Both the position numbers and the translations under genes were made by a program. A stretch of DNA of 64,000 nt from Alcanivorax sp. 24 (GTDB lineage: Bacteria; Pseudomonadota; Gammaproteobacteria; Pseudomonadales; Alcanivoracaceae), in assembly GCF_004360225.1 (NCBI RefSeq), contig NZ_SNUA01000009.1, forward strand, positions 62,001 to 126,000, written 5' to 3'. The notes below the pieces were generated by a model. The model saw only the letters and a list, made by a program, of their open reading frames with translations. It made no database searches and was not told the origin of the DNA. Positions 29,538 through 37,465 of the stretch are shown in pieces. Every line of letters starts with the position of its first letter. The first letter of the stretch is position 1.

Positions 29538-29820
29538 AAGAGCCTGTGTATGATCTTTAGGCCGCCGCGCCGGAGCTCATTTTTTTGTCAGGTCGTGATT
29601 CCGATTGTGCGGTGTGGTCCTTCCACATAAACAAGCGTAATCGCGGCCTGGCGGACTCTTCACCTGAAGAAAGTGAGCCCGGCCCTTCGGGTTGCGCAGG
29701 AAAAGACGCCATGCTGCGTTGTGGTCTTTGCCCTTGGCCCGCCAAGGCCTTCAGCCCACGCCTTGCCTGGCGTCTTTTCCTGCGGCAACGCGGTGGCGTA
29801 AAGATCATACACAGGCTCTT
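29538..29820. mobile_element. MITE-like structured element, copy A (283 bp)
   Basis: The ends are inverted repeats of about 31 bp with two mismatches (AAGAGCCTGTGTATGATCTT at both ends). It contains no ORF worth calling and no transposase. Two inner hairpins are visible: TGTGG-TCCTT-CCACA, and long arms GCAGGAAAAGACGCCA / TGGCGTCTTTTCCTGC. A second copy at 60718 has different arm sequences that still pair. The right end stops 5 bp before the ABC-F start codon. Target-site duplication is not clear. Confidence 0.82.
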
Positions 29821-29825
29821 ATACC

Positions 29826-31739
29826 ATGTTGTCCCTGGAACACATCAACCTGCGCCGTGGCGCTAGTCTGCTGCTGGAAGACGCCAACTTCACTCTGCAT
29901 CAGGGTCAGAGAGTCGGATTGGTGGGCAAGAACGGCAGCGGCAAGAGCTCCCTGTTCAAGTTGATCAGTGGCGAGCTGGATACCGATGCCGGGCAATTAT
30001 TCCGCCCCGCCGACTGGCGCCTGGCGATGATGGCCCAGGAGGTCCCGGCTCTGCCGCAGCCGGCCATCGACTACGTTCTGGACGGTCATCAGGAACTGCG
30101 CGCCGCAGAACGGGAACTGGCCCGGGCCCAGGATAACGACGACAGCGACGCCATGGCCCACGCCCATGCCCGCCTGGACACCCTGCGTGCCTGGGAACAA
30201 CCGGCCCGCGCCGCCACCCTGTTGGCCGGTCTCGGCTTCAACGAAGCGCAACAGCAACAGCCGGTCAGCGCTTTCTCCGGTGGCTGGCGCATGCGTCTGA
30301 ATCTGGCCCAGGTGCTGCTCGCCAACGCCGATCTGGTACTTCTGGATGAGCCCACCAACCATTTGGATCTGGACGCCATCCTCTGGTTGCAGCAGTGGCT
30401 GGTTCAGCAGCCCGGCGCCTTGATGGTGATTTCCCACGACCGCGCGTTTCTCGACGCCACCGTCGACGAGATCCTGCATATCGACCAGGGGCGGCTCAAA
30501 CGCTATACCGGCACCTATTCGGACTTCGAACGGCAACGGGCGGAGCAACTCTCGCAACAGCAAAAGCTGTATGAGAAGCAGCAAACCCAGATCGCTCATT
30601 TGCAGAAGTTCGTGGACCGGTTCAAGGCCAAGGCATCCAAGGCCAAGCAGGCACAGAGCCGGGTAAAAGCGCTGGAGAAACTGGAGCGCATCGCTCCGGC
30701 CCATGTGGATTCCGCGTTCCGTTTTTCATTCCACACGCCCAAGCGGCTGCCGGATCCGATGATCGACCTGGAAGGGGTCGGCTGCGGCTACCACGGCCAG
30801 CCGGTGCTCACCAACGTCACCCTGAATCTGCGCCCGGAATCCCGGCTTGGTCTGCTCGGTCAGAACGGCGCCGGCAAGTCCACCCTGATCCGCACCCTGG
30901 TGGGCGAACTGCCGGCCATCGGCGGACATCTACTGCACGGCCCGGATCTGGTGATCGGCTACTTCCACCAGCAGCAGGTGGATCGTCTCGACGCCAAGGA
31001 CACCCCCTACCAGTTACTCAACCGGGAGTACCCGCAATGGAGCGAGCAGCAGATTCGCAATGAGCTGGGTGGCTTCGGCTTTCATGGCGACGACGTGTTC
31101 GCCCCGATCGGCCGCTTTTCCGGCGGCGAGAAGGCGCGCCTGGCGCTGTCACTGATCGTGCAGCAGCAACCTTCGCTGTTGTTGCTCGATGAGCCGGCCA
31201 ACCACCTGGATCTGGACATGCGCGAAGCGCTGACCATGGCGCTGCAGGATTTCGCCGGCGCCGTGGTCCTGGTTTCCCACGACCGCCATCTGCTGGAAAC
31301 CACCGTGGACGAATTTCTACTGGTGGCGGACGGCGGTGTGCGCCCCTTCGATGGCGACCTGGACGACTATGCGCGCTGGCTGCAGCAGACCCGCCGCGAG
31401 CAGCAGGCGGAAGCGAAAGCGGACGAGAGCCGCGCACCGCTGCGCGATGACGCCAAACAGCGTCGCCAGGACGCGGCCCGCCGCCGCGAGCAGCTACGGC
31501 CATTGAAGAAAACCGTGGAGAAATGCGAGCAGCGTCTGGAGTTGGCCGGCCGGGAGTTAGCCGGGGTGGAGATGCTGCTGGGCGACGAGGGCCTGTACAC
31601 CGACAGCACGCGCAAGCAGGAGCTGGCCGATCTGCTCACCCGCCAGGGACAACTGCGTAACGACAAGGAACAACAGGAAATGGCGCTGCTGGAGGCGATG
31701 GAAGCCTTGGAAGAGGCGGAAAAGGCAGTGAATAGTTAA
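29826..31739 (+). CDS. ABC-F family ATPase, YheS-like
   Basis: A 637-residue soluble protein with two ABC ATPase domains and no membrane segment. ABC-F proteins act on the ribosome. Walker A motifs are GLVGKNGSGKSSLF near residue 32 and GLLGQNGAGKSTL near 342. Signature motifs are FSGGWRMRL and FSGGEKARL, and the Walker B segments are VLLDEPTNHLDLDA and LLLDEPANHLDLDM. A linker with charged helices lies between, and a coiled-coil tail ends the protein, as in YheS. The start sits right behind the MITE-like element, so its native ribosome site has been replaced or lost; the nearest purines lie in the repeat end. Confidence 0.9.
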   Translation: MLSLEHINLRRGASLLLEDANFTLHQGQRVGLVGKNGSGKSSLFKLISGELDTDAGQLFRPADWRLAMMAQEVPALPQPAIDYVLDGHQELRAAERELARAQDNDDSDAMAHAHARLDTLRAWEQPARAATLLAGLGFNEAQQQQPVSAFSGGWRMRLNLAQVLLANADLVLLDEPTNHLDLDAILWLQQWLVQQPGALMVISHDRAFLDATVDEILHIDQGRLKRYTGTYSDFERQRAEQLSQQQKLYEKQQTQIAHLQKFVDRFKAKASKAKQAQSRVKALEKLERIAPAHVDSAFRFSFHTPKRLPDPMIDLEGVGCGYHGQPVLTNVTLNLRPESRLGLLGQNGAGKSTLIRTLVGELPAIGGHLLHGPDLVIGYFHQQQVDRLDAKDTPYQLLNREYPQWSEQQIRNELGGFGFHGDDVFAPIGRFSGGEKARLALSLIVQQQPSLLLLDEPANHLDLDMREALTMALQDFAGAVVLVSHDRHLLETTVDEFLLVADGGVRPFDGDLDDYARWLQQTRREQQAEAKADESRAPLRDDAKQRRQDAARRREQLRPLKKTVEKCEQRLELAGRELAGVEMLLGDEGLYTDSTRKQELADLLTRQGQLRNDKEQQEMALLEAMEALEEAEKAVNS

Positions 31740-31825
31740 CAAGGAACAGTGACTGGGGAGCGCTCTGGAACCGCCGGCTTACATACCGATTCGCTGCCAA
31801 GGCAACTGCCCACGACAGAAACAAC

Positions 31826-31910
31826 GAAGCCGCTGTGGGAAGCTTGCTTGCAAGCGAATGGGCTCTCCCCTAAAAAGATTCGCTTGCAAGCAAGCTTCCC
31901 ACGGCGGCGG
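31826..31910. repeat. Inverted pair of REP elements
   Basis: CTGTGGGAAGCTTGCTTGCA with CGAAT faces ATTCGCTTGCAAGCAAGCTT with CCCAC. It lies between the convergent ABC-F and hemS-like genes. Confidence 0.78.
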
Positions 31911-31915
31911 CCGCC

Positions 31916-32896
31916 TCAGGCGAACAAAGCACCGGGGCGGCCTTCCTGTATCAGGGCTTCACCGAGCAGGGCCAACCAGGCATCCTCATTCCCTCCGGAG
32001 GACAGGGTCCACAGCCAGCGCCCCTCCGAATCGAGCGCTTCCAGCGCGGTCAGCACACGGCCAGGTCCCGGACGGCGCAGACGCCATATCGACGCCACCC
32101 GCCCCATATCGAGACTGATCAGGGTGCCGTTATGGGCCAGATGACATTGCCCCTGCTGCCAACGTGGCGGCGACCAAGGCGCGCTCAAACACAATTTGAC
32201 CCCCCGATTACCGGTGCACACCGTCAGCGGCATGGCGCGGTCGGCGGCAAGAGACAACACTGACGGCACCGTCTCGCTACGTATCGGGCAGGCAAATTTG
32301 TCCCGCACCGCCTGATACAACACCTGCCGGCGATCCCCCACCTGGCGCAGTAATTCCTCGAACGCGTCCTCGTCGCTTTGCGACCAGCGTCGCTCCCAAT
32401 CCATAAGCGAGCCCGCCGGGCGGTGCGTCGCCCGCACGGCGAGCGGATAGCCCAGTTGCTGTTGATCCGGATGCAGCATGGCACAGACCAGTTCCTCGAA
32501 GGCCAGGCCACCGCTTTCCGGCGCAACCGCCATTTGCTGTACCGGTTCGCCGTAGTCATCGAAAAACAGCAGGCTGCGTGCCGGCAGATCCGCCACCGGT
32601 GCCAATATCGCCAGCACCGAGCGCCATTGGCGAACGTCCAGTTCCTGACGCATGCGGCACTGCTCACCGCGGCAGTCCAGCCCGGGGCTGGAGCCGGTCA
32701 GAGCCGGATAGCGTATTGACTGGGAGACCCGGCCGCCGCTGGCAAAAGTGGTTACCACCAGGGAACCGAGCCGATAGAGTCCTTTGAGAATCGCCATGGG
32801 CTCTTCCTGGAGCCTCAGTACGCGATCACCCAGGGCGGCGCGACAATGTCGCAGGGTCGCCGACTGGGCAGTGCCGCCTATGGCCATTACCGTCAC
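31916..32896 (-). CDS. HemS/ChuS-like heme-handling protein
   Basis: A 326-residue cytoplasmic protein, close to the usual HemS/ChuS length, with two repeated halves. The first half has ARSLLFFDDYGEPVQQMAVAP, and the second has VCTGNRGVKLCLSAPW and VASIWRLRRPGPGRVLTALE, matching positions in ChuS. Such proteins bind heme and some degrade it; the heme-ligand histidine could not be confirmed. The start is set at a GTG (32896) because GGAGG lies 7 bases upstream; the ATG at 32887 is the alternative. It is 125 bp downstream of hemP, behind the Fur box. Divergent from typical HemS, so moderate confidence. Confidence 0.72.
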   Translation of the reverse strand: MTVMAIGGTAQSATLRHCRAALGDRVLRLQEEPMAILKGLYRLGSLVVTTFASGGRVSQSIRYPALTGSSPGLDCRGEQCRMRQELDVRQWRSVLAILAPVADLPARSLLFFDDYGEPVQQMAVAPESGGLAFEELVCAMLHPDQQQLGYPLAVRATHRPAGSLMDWERRWSQSDEDAFEELLRQVGDRRQVLYQAVRDKFACPIRSETVPSVLSLAADRAMPLTVCTGNRGVKLCLSAPWSPPRWQQGQCHLAHNGTLISLDMGRVASIWRLRRPGPGRVLTALEALDSEGRWLWTLSSGGNEDAWLALLGEALIQEGRPGALFA

Positions 32897-33021
32897 GATC
32901 CTACCTCCAAGGTACGCGAAGAAATTAGGGTGTGGGCAGCTGGCGGCGGCTTGCTTTCCACAGTCAGGGAGAACTGTCGGGGCCACGAGCGTGGCCGGCA
33001 TTCTGGTTGGTCGGAACCAGG

Positions 33022-33204
33022 CTACTTGGTCAGAATCAAGCGGTCGTTGGCGGTGCGCCGTAACAGGTAACGCTCGCCGCCGTGCTCGATCCAGAGTTTG
33101 CCATCGGCGTTGAGCAAGGCACGGCTGGCGACGCTGTCTTCTTGTACGGCGATGCGTCGGCCACTGCGAGTGGCGATCGTCACCGGTTTCTTCCATTGCG
33201 ACAT
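33022..33204 (-). CDS. hemP: Hemin uptake protein HemP
   Basis: A 60-residue protein with the HemP pattern SRALLNADGKLWIEHGGERY and the ending LILTK. HemP proteins are small and often head heme-uptake operons under Fur control. The start at 33204 (MSQWKK) follows CAGGAG at 7 bases; an in-frame ATG at 33225 has its purines touching the start codon and is less likely. A Fur-box-like sequence lies 30 bp upstream. The hemS-like gene follows on the same strand. The heme receptor and ABC importer expected in a full locus are not in the window. Confidence 0.85.
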   Translation of the reverse strand: MSQWKKPVTIATRSGRRIAVQEDSVASRALLNADGKLWIEHGGERYLLRRTANDRLILTK

Positions 33205-33233
33205 GGCGGGCTCCTGTTCGCTCATCCTTAACT

Positions 33234-33252
33234 GAGAATGATTATCATCACA
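33234..33252. promoter_or_regulatory. Fur box
   Basis: GAGAATGATTATCATCAC matches the 19-bp Fur consensus GATAATGATAATCATTATC at 14 positions. It lies 30 bp upstream of hemP and about 90 bp upstream of the divergent small gene. It implies iron repression of hemP and the hemS-like gene. Confidence 0.8.
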
Positions 33253-33339
33253 GGTCGGCGGTGCCGTCAACCTTTGTTTACAAGAAATCCGACCCCGATC
33301 ATCTCGCCGCGCCGTTCGATCCTGGTTACACTCAAAATC

Positions 33340-33858
33340 ATGATGACATCGATAGCCGCTTCCGCCATTCGTACGCCGCAAGAAAAACTGGCTGCCATCC
33401 TCGACAGCCACCAACCCCGCCGCCTGCTCACCGTCAGCCTCAACCCGGTTCCGGTCGCCGAGCACTGGTGCGATGACCATGGCTGTGAGTTGATCCGCAT
33501 AGAGGAGCAAAACCCGTTCGATGCCCTGGAGCACATCGACCGGGTGGACATGGCGATTGTCGCCGATCAACTGGAGTACATGAGCCAACGCGACGGCGAA
33601 TCCTTGATCGGCCTGCTGCGCAACCTGCACACGGACTCCCTGGTGGCGGTCTACCAACCGCACCTGGCACCGGAGAAACTGCGCTGGCCCAACAACGGCT
33701 TCCTCGCTCTGGGTTGCCGGGAGGAAGGTCACTTCGCGCAGGATCAGAGGGAACTGCTGCTCTACAGCTACGATCTCGATTCGTACAATTTCAAACGCGC
33801 CTGGAATAATCCGCGCTTCTGGGCCAATCCGGAGAACTGGGGCAAGTATTGGTGGTGA
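33340..33858 (+). CDS. Conserved protein of unknown function (DUF6231-like)
   Basis: A 172-residue soluble protein. I recognise it only as a conserved gammaproteobacterial family, possibly DUF6231. Visible segments are LEHIDRVDMAIVADQLEYM in the middle, which looks like a methyltransferase-fold strand and helix, and a Trp-rich tail (RFWANPENWGKYWW). No cofactor motif was confirmed. Two adjacent ATGs at 33340 and 33343 are equally plausible, and no clear ribosome site helps choose. It is divergent from hemP, but the Fur box is on the hemP side. Confidence 0.68.
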   Translation: MMTSIAASAIRTPQEKLAAILDSHQPRRLLTVSLNPVPVAEHWCDDHGCELIRIEEQNPFDALEHIDRVDMAIVADQLEYMSQRDGESLIGLLRNLHTDSLVAVYQPHLAPEKLRWPNNGFLALGCREEGHFAQDQRELLLYSYDLDSYNFKRAWNNPRFWANPENWGKYWW

Positions 33859-33862
33859 GGTA

Positions 33863-33948
33863 ACATCGCGGTCCACGGACCCTTGCTGTCCCACAATTCG
33901 CTGGCACGCTGGCACGCTGACACGCAACACGCCGGCACGCCAAACCCA
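33863..33948 (+). repeat. Hairpin-bearing intergenic repeat, copy 2
   Basis: Starts 5 bp after the stop codon at 33858. It has ATCGCGG leading into the hairpin GGTCC-AC-GGACC, then TTGCTGTCCCACAATTCGC and ACACGCAACACGCCGGCACG. Same order as copies 1 and 3. Confidence 0.65.
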
Positions 33949-33992
33949 AGGCCCGCTTGCCGGCCTTGGGAACGTGAATTCAGAAGAACCCC

Positions 33993-34016
33993 GTCATGCC
34001 GGACTTGATCCGGCAT
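33993..34016. repeat. Palindromic TGCCGGA-type repeat
   Basis: TGCCGGACTTGATCCGGCA forms a hairpin. The flanking GTCA resembles a palindromic unit seen in many bacterial genomes. Between here and 34140 are further hairpins, such as AACGGTGCT-TAG-AGCACCGTT and CGCCCT-TG-AGGGCG. No gene is supported in this stretch. Confidence 0.5.
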
Positions 34017-34148
34017 CTCCCTCTACGAAGCCATGCGCCCTACAGAGGGGAGCCCGGGTCACACAACGGTGCTTAGAGCACCGTTTGGACGCCCTTGAGG
34101 GCGCCCCAAAGGGTGCTTTCAAAGCGTGTAAGCGGGTCGCCCCAAAAC

Positions 34149-34184
34149 CATGGGACACCAGTGGCTCACGAGCCGCGATTGATT
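34149..34184 (-). repeat. Hairpin-bearing intergenic repeat, copy 4 (inverted, partial)
   Basis: Read on the minus strand it gives AATCGCGGCTCGTGAGCC then ACTGGTGTCCCA, the same 5' module as copies 1-3. The 3' module ACACGCAACACG is absent. Confidence 0.5.
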
Positions 34185-34250
34185 CCTGGCCTAGCCAAGA
34201 CCGCGCGCCTCAAGTAAGGTGACGCGCGACCCGTCCAGACATGCAGACCA

Positions 34251-34931
34251 ATGATCTTCGAACGCCTCAAGGAAGCCCTTTATTTCTGGCGACGCCACCT
34301 TGCCGCCCTGTTTCTGATCAGTGCCCCTTTCGCCTTGCTCGGTGAAGCCGCGCAGTGGGCGATGGGCCCGCTTCTGATGTTCGACGGGGATCAACTGACC
34401 GGCATCAATCTGAGCGTGGGCCTGGTCATGCTGCTGATCCGGCCGCTGGCGGAAGGCGCGCTGATCATGCAGCTGGCGTCGATACATCAGGGCCGCGCCC
34501 AGGGTGTGATCGCTTGCACTCTGCCCGCGCTGATGCTGTACCCGGCGCTGCTGCTGACCTATTTTCTGATCGGTATCGGCGTCACCCTTGGCTGGATGCT
34601 GCTGTTCTTCCCGGCACTTTGGGTTTATACCCGCCTGTGCTTCGCCCCTTTCCGGGTCGCACTCCACCGGCAGTCACCGATCGCCGCCTTGCGCGGTGCT
34701 TTTCAGTACAGTGGCCCGTGCCAGTGGCAACTGCTGGCCGCCATCGCCCTCACCGGGCTGATCATGTTCGGCCTGATCGGCCTGACCAATACTCTGTTCA
34801 CCAGCCTGCTGGGTGAGAACGCCGGGGTTGGTCTGGTGGTCAACGTTCTGGCTTCCCTGATCACCACCCTGATCAACGTGGTGGTATTCCGATTCTGGCT
34901 CCTGAACGATCCCGGCACCGAACAGAACTGA
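34251..34931 (+). CDS. YciC-like (UPF0259) membrane protein
   Basis: A 226-residue integral membrane protein with about five to six hydrophobic segments, for example LAALFLISAPFALLG near residue 20 and LLLTYFLIGIGVTLGWMLLF near 105. The repeated RR...A(L/I)...F pattern (RQSPIAALRGAFQY) fits the YciC/UPF0259 group, whose function is not known. It converges on the DNA methyltransferase gene with only 3 bp between stops. No operon partner is evident. Confidence 0.6.
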   Translation: MIFERLKEALYFWRRHLAALFLISAPFALLGEAAQWAMGPLLMFDGDQLTGINLSVGLVMLLIRPLAEGALIMQLASIHQGRAQGVIACTLPALMLYPALLLTYFLIGIGVTLGWMLLFFPALWVYTRLCFAPFRVALHRQSPIAALRGAFQYSGPCQWQLLAAIALTGLIMFGLIGLTNTLFTSLLGENAGVGLVVNVLASLITTLINVVVFRFWLLNDPGTEQN

Positions 34932-34934
34932 CCG

Positions 34935-36356
34935 TCAGCGGCCCCGCGGCACCCAGCGCAGGGCCCGGAATCCCTGGTTCACCAGGGCCTCCCGTTTCAA
35001 TACTCGCCGAACCCGCTCGCGGGTCAGTTCGGCGATGGTGGGCCAACGCTCGTCACCCGTGGGTTCGCTGCCCTGCACCAGGACAAAGCGGCGCCGGCTG
35101 CGCTGATCCCGGTTCAATTCCAATACCGCCTGCCCGGTGGTGCCGCTGCCGGCAAAGAAATCCAGCACCAGGTCCCTGGGGCCGGTGGCGATCTCCAGCA
35201 GAAAGCGAATCAAGCGGGTGGGCTTGGGATAGGAGAACGGCGCCTGACCGCCGAACAACGCCTGCAACTCCTGGGTCCCTGAGCGGGCGGTACCGTACCG
35301 GTGCCCATCCAGCCAGGTCACGGGGACCTCGCCGAAAGGTGCCTTCTCGCGCAGAAACACTTTCAATTGCGGCCGCCCGCGTCCACGTCGTCCGAACAGG
35401 ATGCGCCCCTGTCCATTCAGTTCATTGAAGCGTTCCTCGCCAGTGCGCCAACAACGCCCCTCGGGCGGCCAGAAGGTCTCACCCGTGTTCGGGTTGGTGA
35501 TCGCGTAGGTCAGCCCCGGGCGACGGTTGGGCGCGTCGAAGGGATCCAGCTTCCAGGGGCCGCGCGGGTCATCATCCGGATTGCTGTAACGGTCATCGAT
35601 CAACGGGCCGGGACGCACAGCGAACCCCGGCAAACGATCCCAGATATCCTGATTGCCAGCGGTCAGACGGCGCTGCTGACGGCGCCGCACCCGGGCGTAG
35701 GCCAACACGTATTCATGCTGCACACTGAGGTCGGTGTCGTTTTGCCGTGAGGTGCGCGACTGCCAGGGAAAAGTGGCGACGAAATTGTCCGGGCCGAAGA
35801 TCTCGTCAAGAATCAGACGCAGAGTATGCACTTCATGATCGTCGATGCTGACGAACAATACCCCGTCATCGCGCAACAGCTCCCGCGCCAGCAGCAAACG
35901 CGGGTACATCATGTTCAGCCAGCGGGCATGCAGGCGGCCACTGTCACCGTTTTCGCCGGCGTCACCGGCCACCGCCAGATAAGTGGCCACGGAATGGCGA
36001 TAATTGTCCGGATACAGAAACCCCCGGCCGGTATTATAGGGCGGGTCGATGTAGATCATTTTCACCTGGCCGCGCAGTTCCGGCTGAAGATGATGCAGCA
36101 CCGCCAGGTTGTCGCCCTCGATGATACGGTGAGGGGCCGCTCCGGTGGCCAGCGGCGGCCGTCCCAGGCGTTCCAGGTGGCCACGGGGCACCCGGGTCAA
36201 CTCGGCAAGCATGGCCTCCTTGCCCGGCCAGTACAGGCCGAAACCGCCATTGTCACGGGGGTCGTTAAGGGAAAACCTTGTTTGCGAATTTGCAAAATCA
36301 TTCTTGGCGGAAGGTCTATAACAAAAATCGAGAACAGCAGCCCCATCCATATCCAT
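34935..36356 (-). CDS. Orphan adenine-type DNA methyltransferase (type III Mod-like, beta class)
   Basis: A 473-residue site-specific DNA methyltransferase. The catalytic motif DPPYNT (residues 104-109) precedes the SAM-binding motif FFAGSGTTGQ (about 400-409), the beta-class order used by type III Mod subunits and some solitary enzymes. LYWPGKEA near residue 41 is the usual N-terminal segment. The middle 200 residues are the likely target-recognition region. No restriction subunit lies nearby. The first 30 codons are AT-rich and the start (36356 or 36350) is weak. A TTGC-N6-GCAA dyad at 36282 falls inside these codons and another lies 85 bp upstream. Confidence 0.85.
   Translation of the reverse strand: MDMDGAAVLDFCYRPSAKNDFANSQTRFSLNDPRDNGGFGLYWPGKEAMLAELTRVPRGHLERLGRPPLATGAAPHRIIEGDNLAVLHHLQPELRGQVKMIYIDPPYNTGRGFLYPDNYRHSVATYLAVAGDAGENGDSGRLHARWLNMMYPRLLLARELLRDDGVLFVSIDDHEVHTLRLILDEIFGPDNFVATFPWQSRTSRQNDTDLSVQHEYVLAYARVRRRQQRRLTAGNQDIWDRLPGFAVRPGPLIDDRYSNPDDDPRGPWKLDPFDAPNRRPGLTYAITNPNTGETFWPPEGRCWRTGEERFNELNGQGRILFGRRGRGRPQLKVFLREKAPFGEVPVTWLDGHRYGTARSGTQELQALFGGQAPFSYPKPTRLIRFLLEIATGPRDLVLDFFAGSGTTGQAVLELNRDQRSRRRFVLVQGSEPTGDERWPTIAELTRERVRRVLKREALVNQGFRALRWVPRGR
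36282..36295. promoter_or_regulatory. TTGC-N6-GCAA operator dyad (within methyltransferase 5' codons)
   Basis: TTGCGAATTTGCAA. One of seven perfect copies in this region. It is 61-74 bp inside the methyltransferase gene as called, so it could block transcription or mark a start codon further downstream. Confidence 0.7.
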
Positions 36357-36440
36357 AAATGCCCGCTTCGCTCTTTGAATACCGATTTTTTTCCACGGCC
36401 CTCCATGGAGTTACCGTAGCACGAGGCAGAGCATTTTGGT

Positions 36441-36454
36441 TTGCATAAACGCAA
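36441..36454. promoter_or_regulatory. TTGC-N6-GCAA operator dyad upstream of methyltransferase
   Basis: TTGCATAAACGCAA. It is 85 bp upstream of the methyltransferase start and 159 bp from the dyad at 36282. Confidence 0.72.
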
Positions 36455-36491
36455 TATGGAAATAAATTAGAGCGACCCGCAAGTCATCGCC

Positions 36492-36560
36492 TTGCAATTC
36501 AACAAATGTGACACACCTCACTTTGCTCAACTGCAAATGTCGCTCTTTGCGATGTTGCAA
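36492..36560. promoter_or_regulatory. Operator cluster of the first XRE gene (one degenerate, two perfect dyads)
   Basis: TTGCAATTCAACAA at 36492 is a 7/8 match. TTGCTCAACTGCAA at 36523 and TTGCGATGTTGCAA at 36547 are perfect. Start-to-start steps are 31 and 24 bp. The last dyad starts 57 bp before the XRE start codon. Confidence 0.8.
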
Positions 36561-36603
36561 TTATGTCATTGCGCCCCGAACGACGACCTATGAAACTTTC
36601 ATC

Positions 36604-36957
36604 ATGGATATCGGGGCCTTACTCAAGGAACGGCGTGAGCGCCGCAAAGAAACTCTGGAAGAGGTGGCGTTTCGCGCGGACACCGACCCGGGCAATTTGT
36701 CCCGTATCGAACGCAACCGTCAGGACCTTTCCGTCAATCGCCTGATCAAATTGTGCGAAGCCCTGGAAATAAGCCTTTCCGAGTTCTTCGCGGAGCTGGA
36801 GAAGCGTGCCGGCGGTAATCGGCTCAGTGATCCCGCCGCGGCTTTCGACAAGGAAACCCGCTGGTTGCTGAAGACGCTCAACACGGTCCCGCCGACCCGG
36901 CGCCGCCTGATTCTGGAAGTCACCGAAACCATCGTCAAAAGCGGCCGGCTGGCCTGA
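36604..36957 (+). CDS. XRE-family regulator, first of a tandem pair
   Basis: A 117-residue protein with an XRE helix-turn-helix over residues about 5-60: LKERRERRKETLEEVAFRAD, then DPGNLSRIERNRQDLSV as the recognition region. The C-terminal 50 residues are helical and start LSDPAAAFDKETRWLL, shared with the next gene. It resembles the controller-type regulators of restriction-modification loci but is longer. Start at 36604 is supported by equal operator spacing with the paralog. It probably represses its own promoter through the dyads at 36492-36560 and may act on the methyltransferase. Confidence 0.85.
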   Translation: MDIGALLKERRERRKETLEEVAFRADTDPGNLSRIERNRQDLSVNRLIKLCEALEISLSEFFAELEKRAGGNRLSDPAAAFDKETRWLLKTLNTVPPTRRRLILEVTETIVKSGRLA

Positions 36958-36969
36958 GCATGTTGCACC

Positions 36970-37038
36970 TTGCGCAATGGCAAGAGCATCTTTCCTATTA
37001 TTGCGTAATTGCAAATGCGCTCTTTTGCGTTTTTGCAA
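36970..37038. promoter_or_regulatory. Operator cluster of the second XRE gene (three perfect dyads)
   Basis: TTGCGCAATGGCAA at 36970, TTGCGTAATTGCAA at 37001 and TTGCGTTTTTGCAA at 37025. The steps are again 31 and 24 bp, and the last dyad starts 57 bp before the start codon at 37082. Confidence 0.85.
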
Positions 37039-37081
37039 ATAGACCATGGCGGGCAAAAGAGCGCTTACCGACACTTATTCC

Positions 37082-37465
37082 ATGGACACGGACATCGGCG
37101 GCATCTTGAAAAGGCGGCGGCTAAGCCGCAACGAAACTCTCGAGGACGTGGCGTTCCGGGCGGACACCGACGCGGGCAATTTGTCCCGCATCGAGCGCAA
37201 CAAGCAGGAGCTCACGGTACAACGGCTGGGGCGGCTTTGTGATGCCTTGGAAATGACGCTGGCGGATTTCTTTCAAGAACTGGAAGGACGCGCCTTGAGC
37301 GACCCGGCCGCCGCTTTCGACAAACCTACCCGGGAACTACTGTCGGTAGTCAGCGAAATGAATCCCGCCGGCCGCGCTCAATTGGTGGAAGTGGCTCAGG
37401 CAATGGCCCGGTATTCAGTGTCGGCCCGCCGCCGTCAGCGGCGGTCGAAAACCACGAAATCGTAA
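37082..37465 (+). CDS. XRE-family regulator, second of a tandem pair
   Basis: A 127-residue paralog of the previous gene. The helix-turn-helix (LKRRRLSRNETLEDVAFRAD, DAGNLSRIERNKQELTV) and the LSDPAAAFDK linker are near-identical, while the last 45 residues differ and end in a basic tail ([12 protein letters not shown]). The start at 37082 is preferred over 37046 because the operator-to-start distance then equals that of the first copy. Its 3' end overlaps the convergent folA gene by 31 bp. The two recognition helices are close enough to bind the same dyads. Confidence 0.85.
   Translation: MDTDIGGILKRRRLSRNETLEDVAFRADTDAGNLSRIERNKQELTVQRLGRLCDALEMTLADFFQELEGRALSDPAAAFDKPTRELLSVVSEMNPAGRAQLVEVAQAMARYSVSARRRQRRSKTTKS

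Noticed and set aside
29538-29820. Possible complete insertion sequence
   Set aside because: Only 283 bp, no transposase frame; better described as a non-autonomous element.
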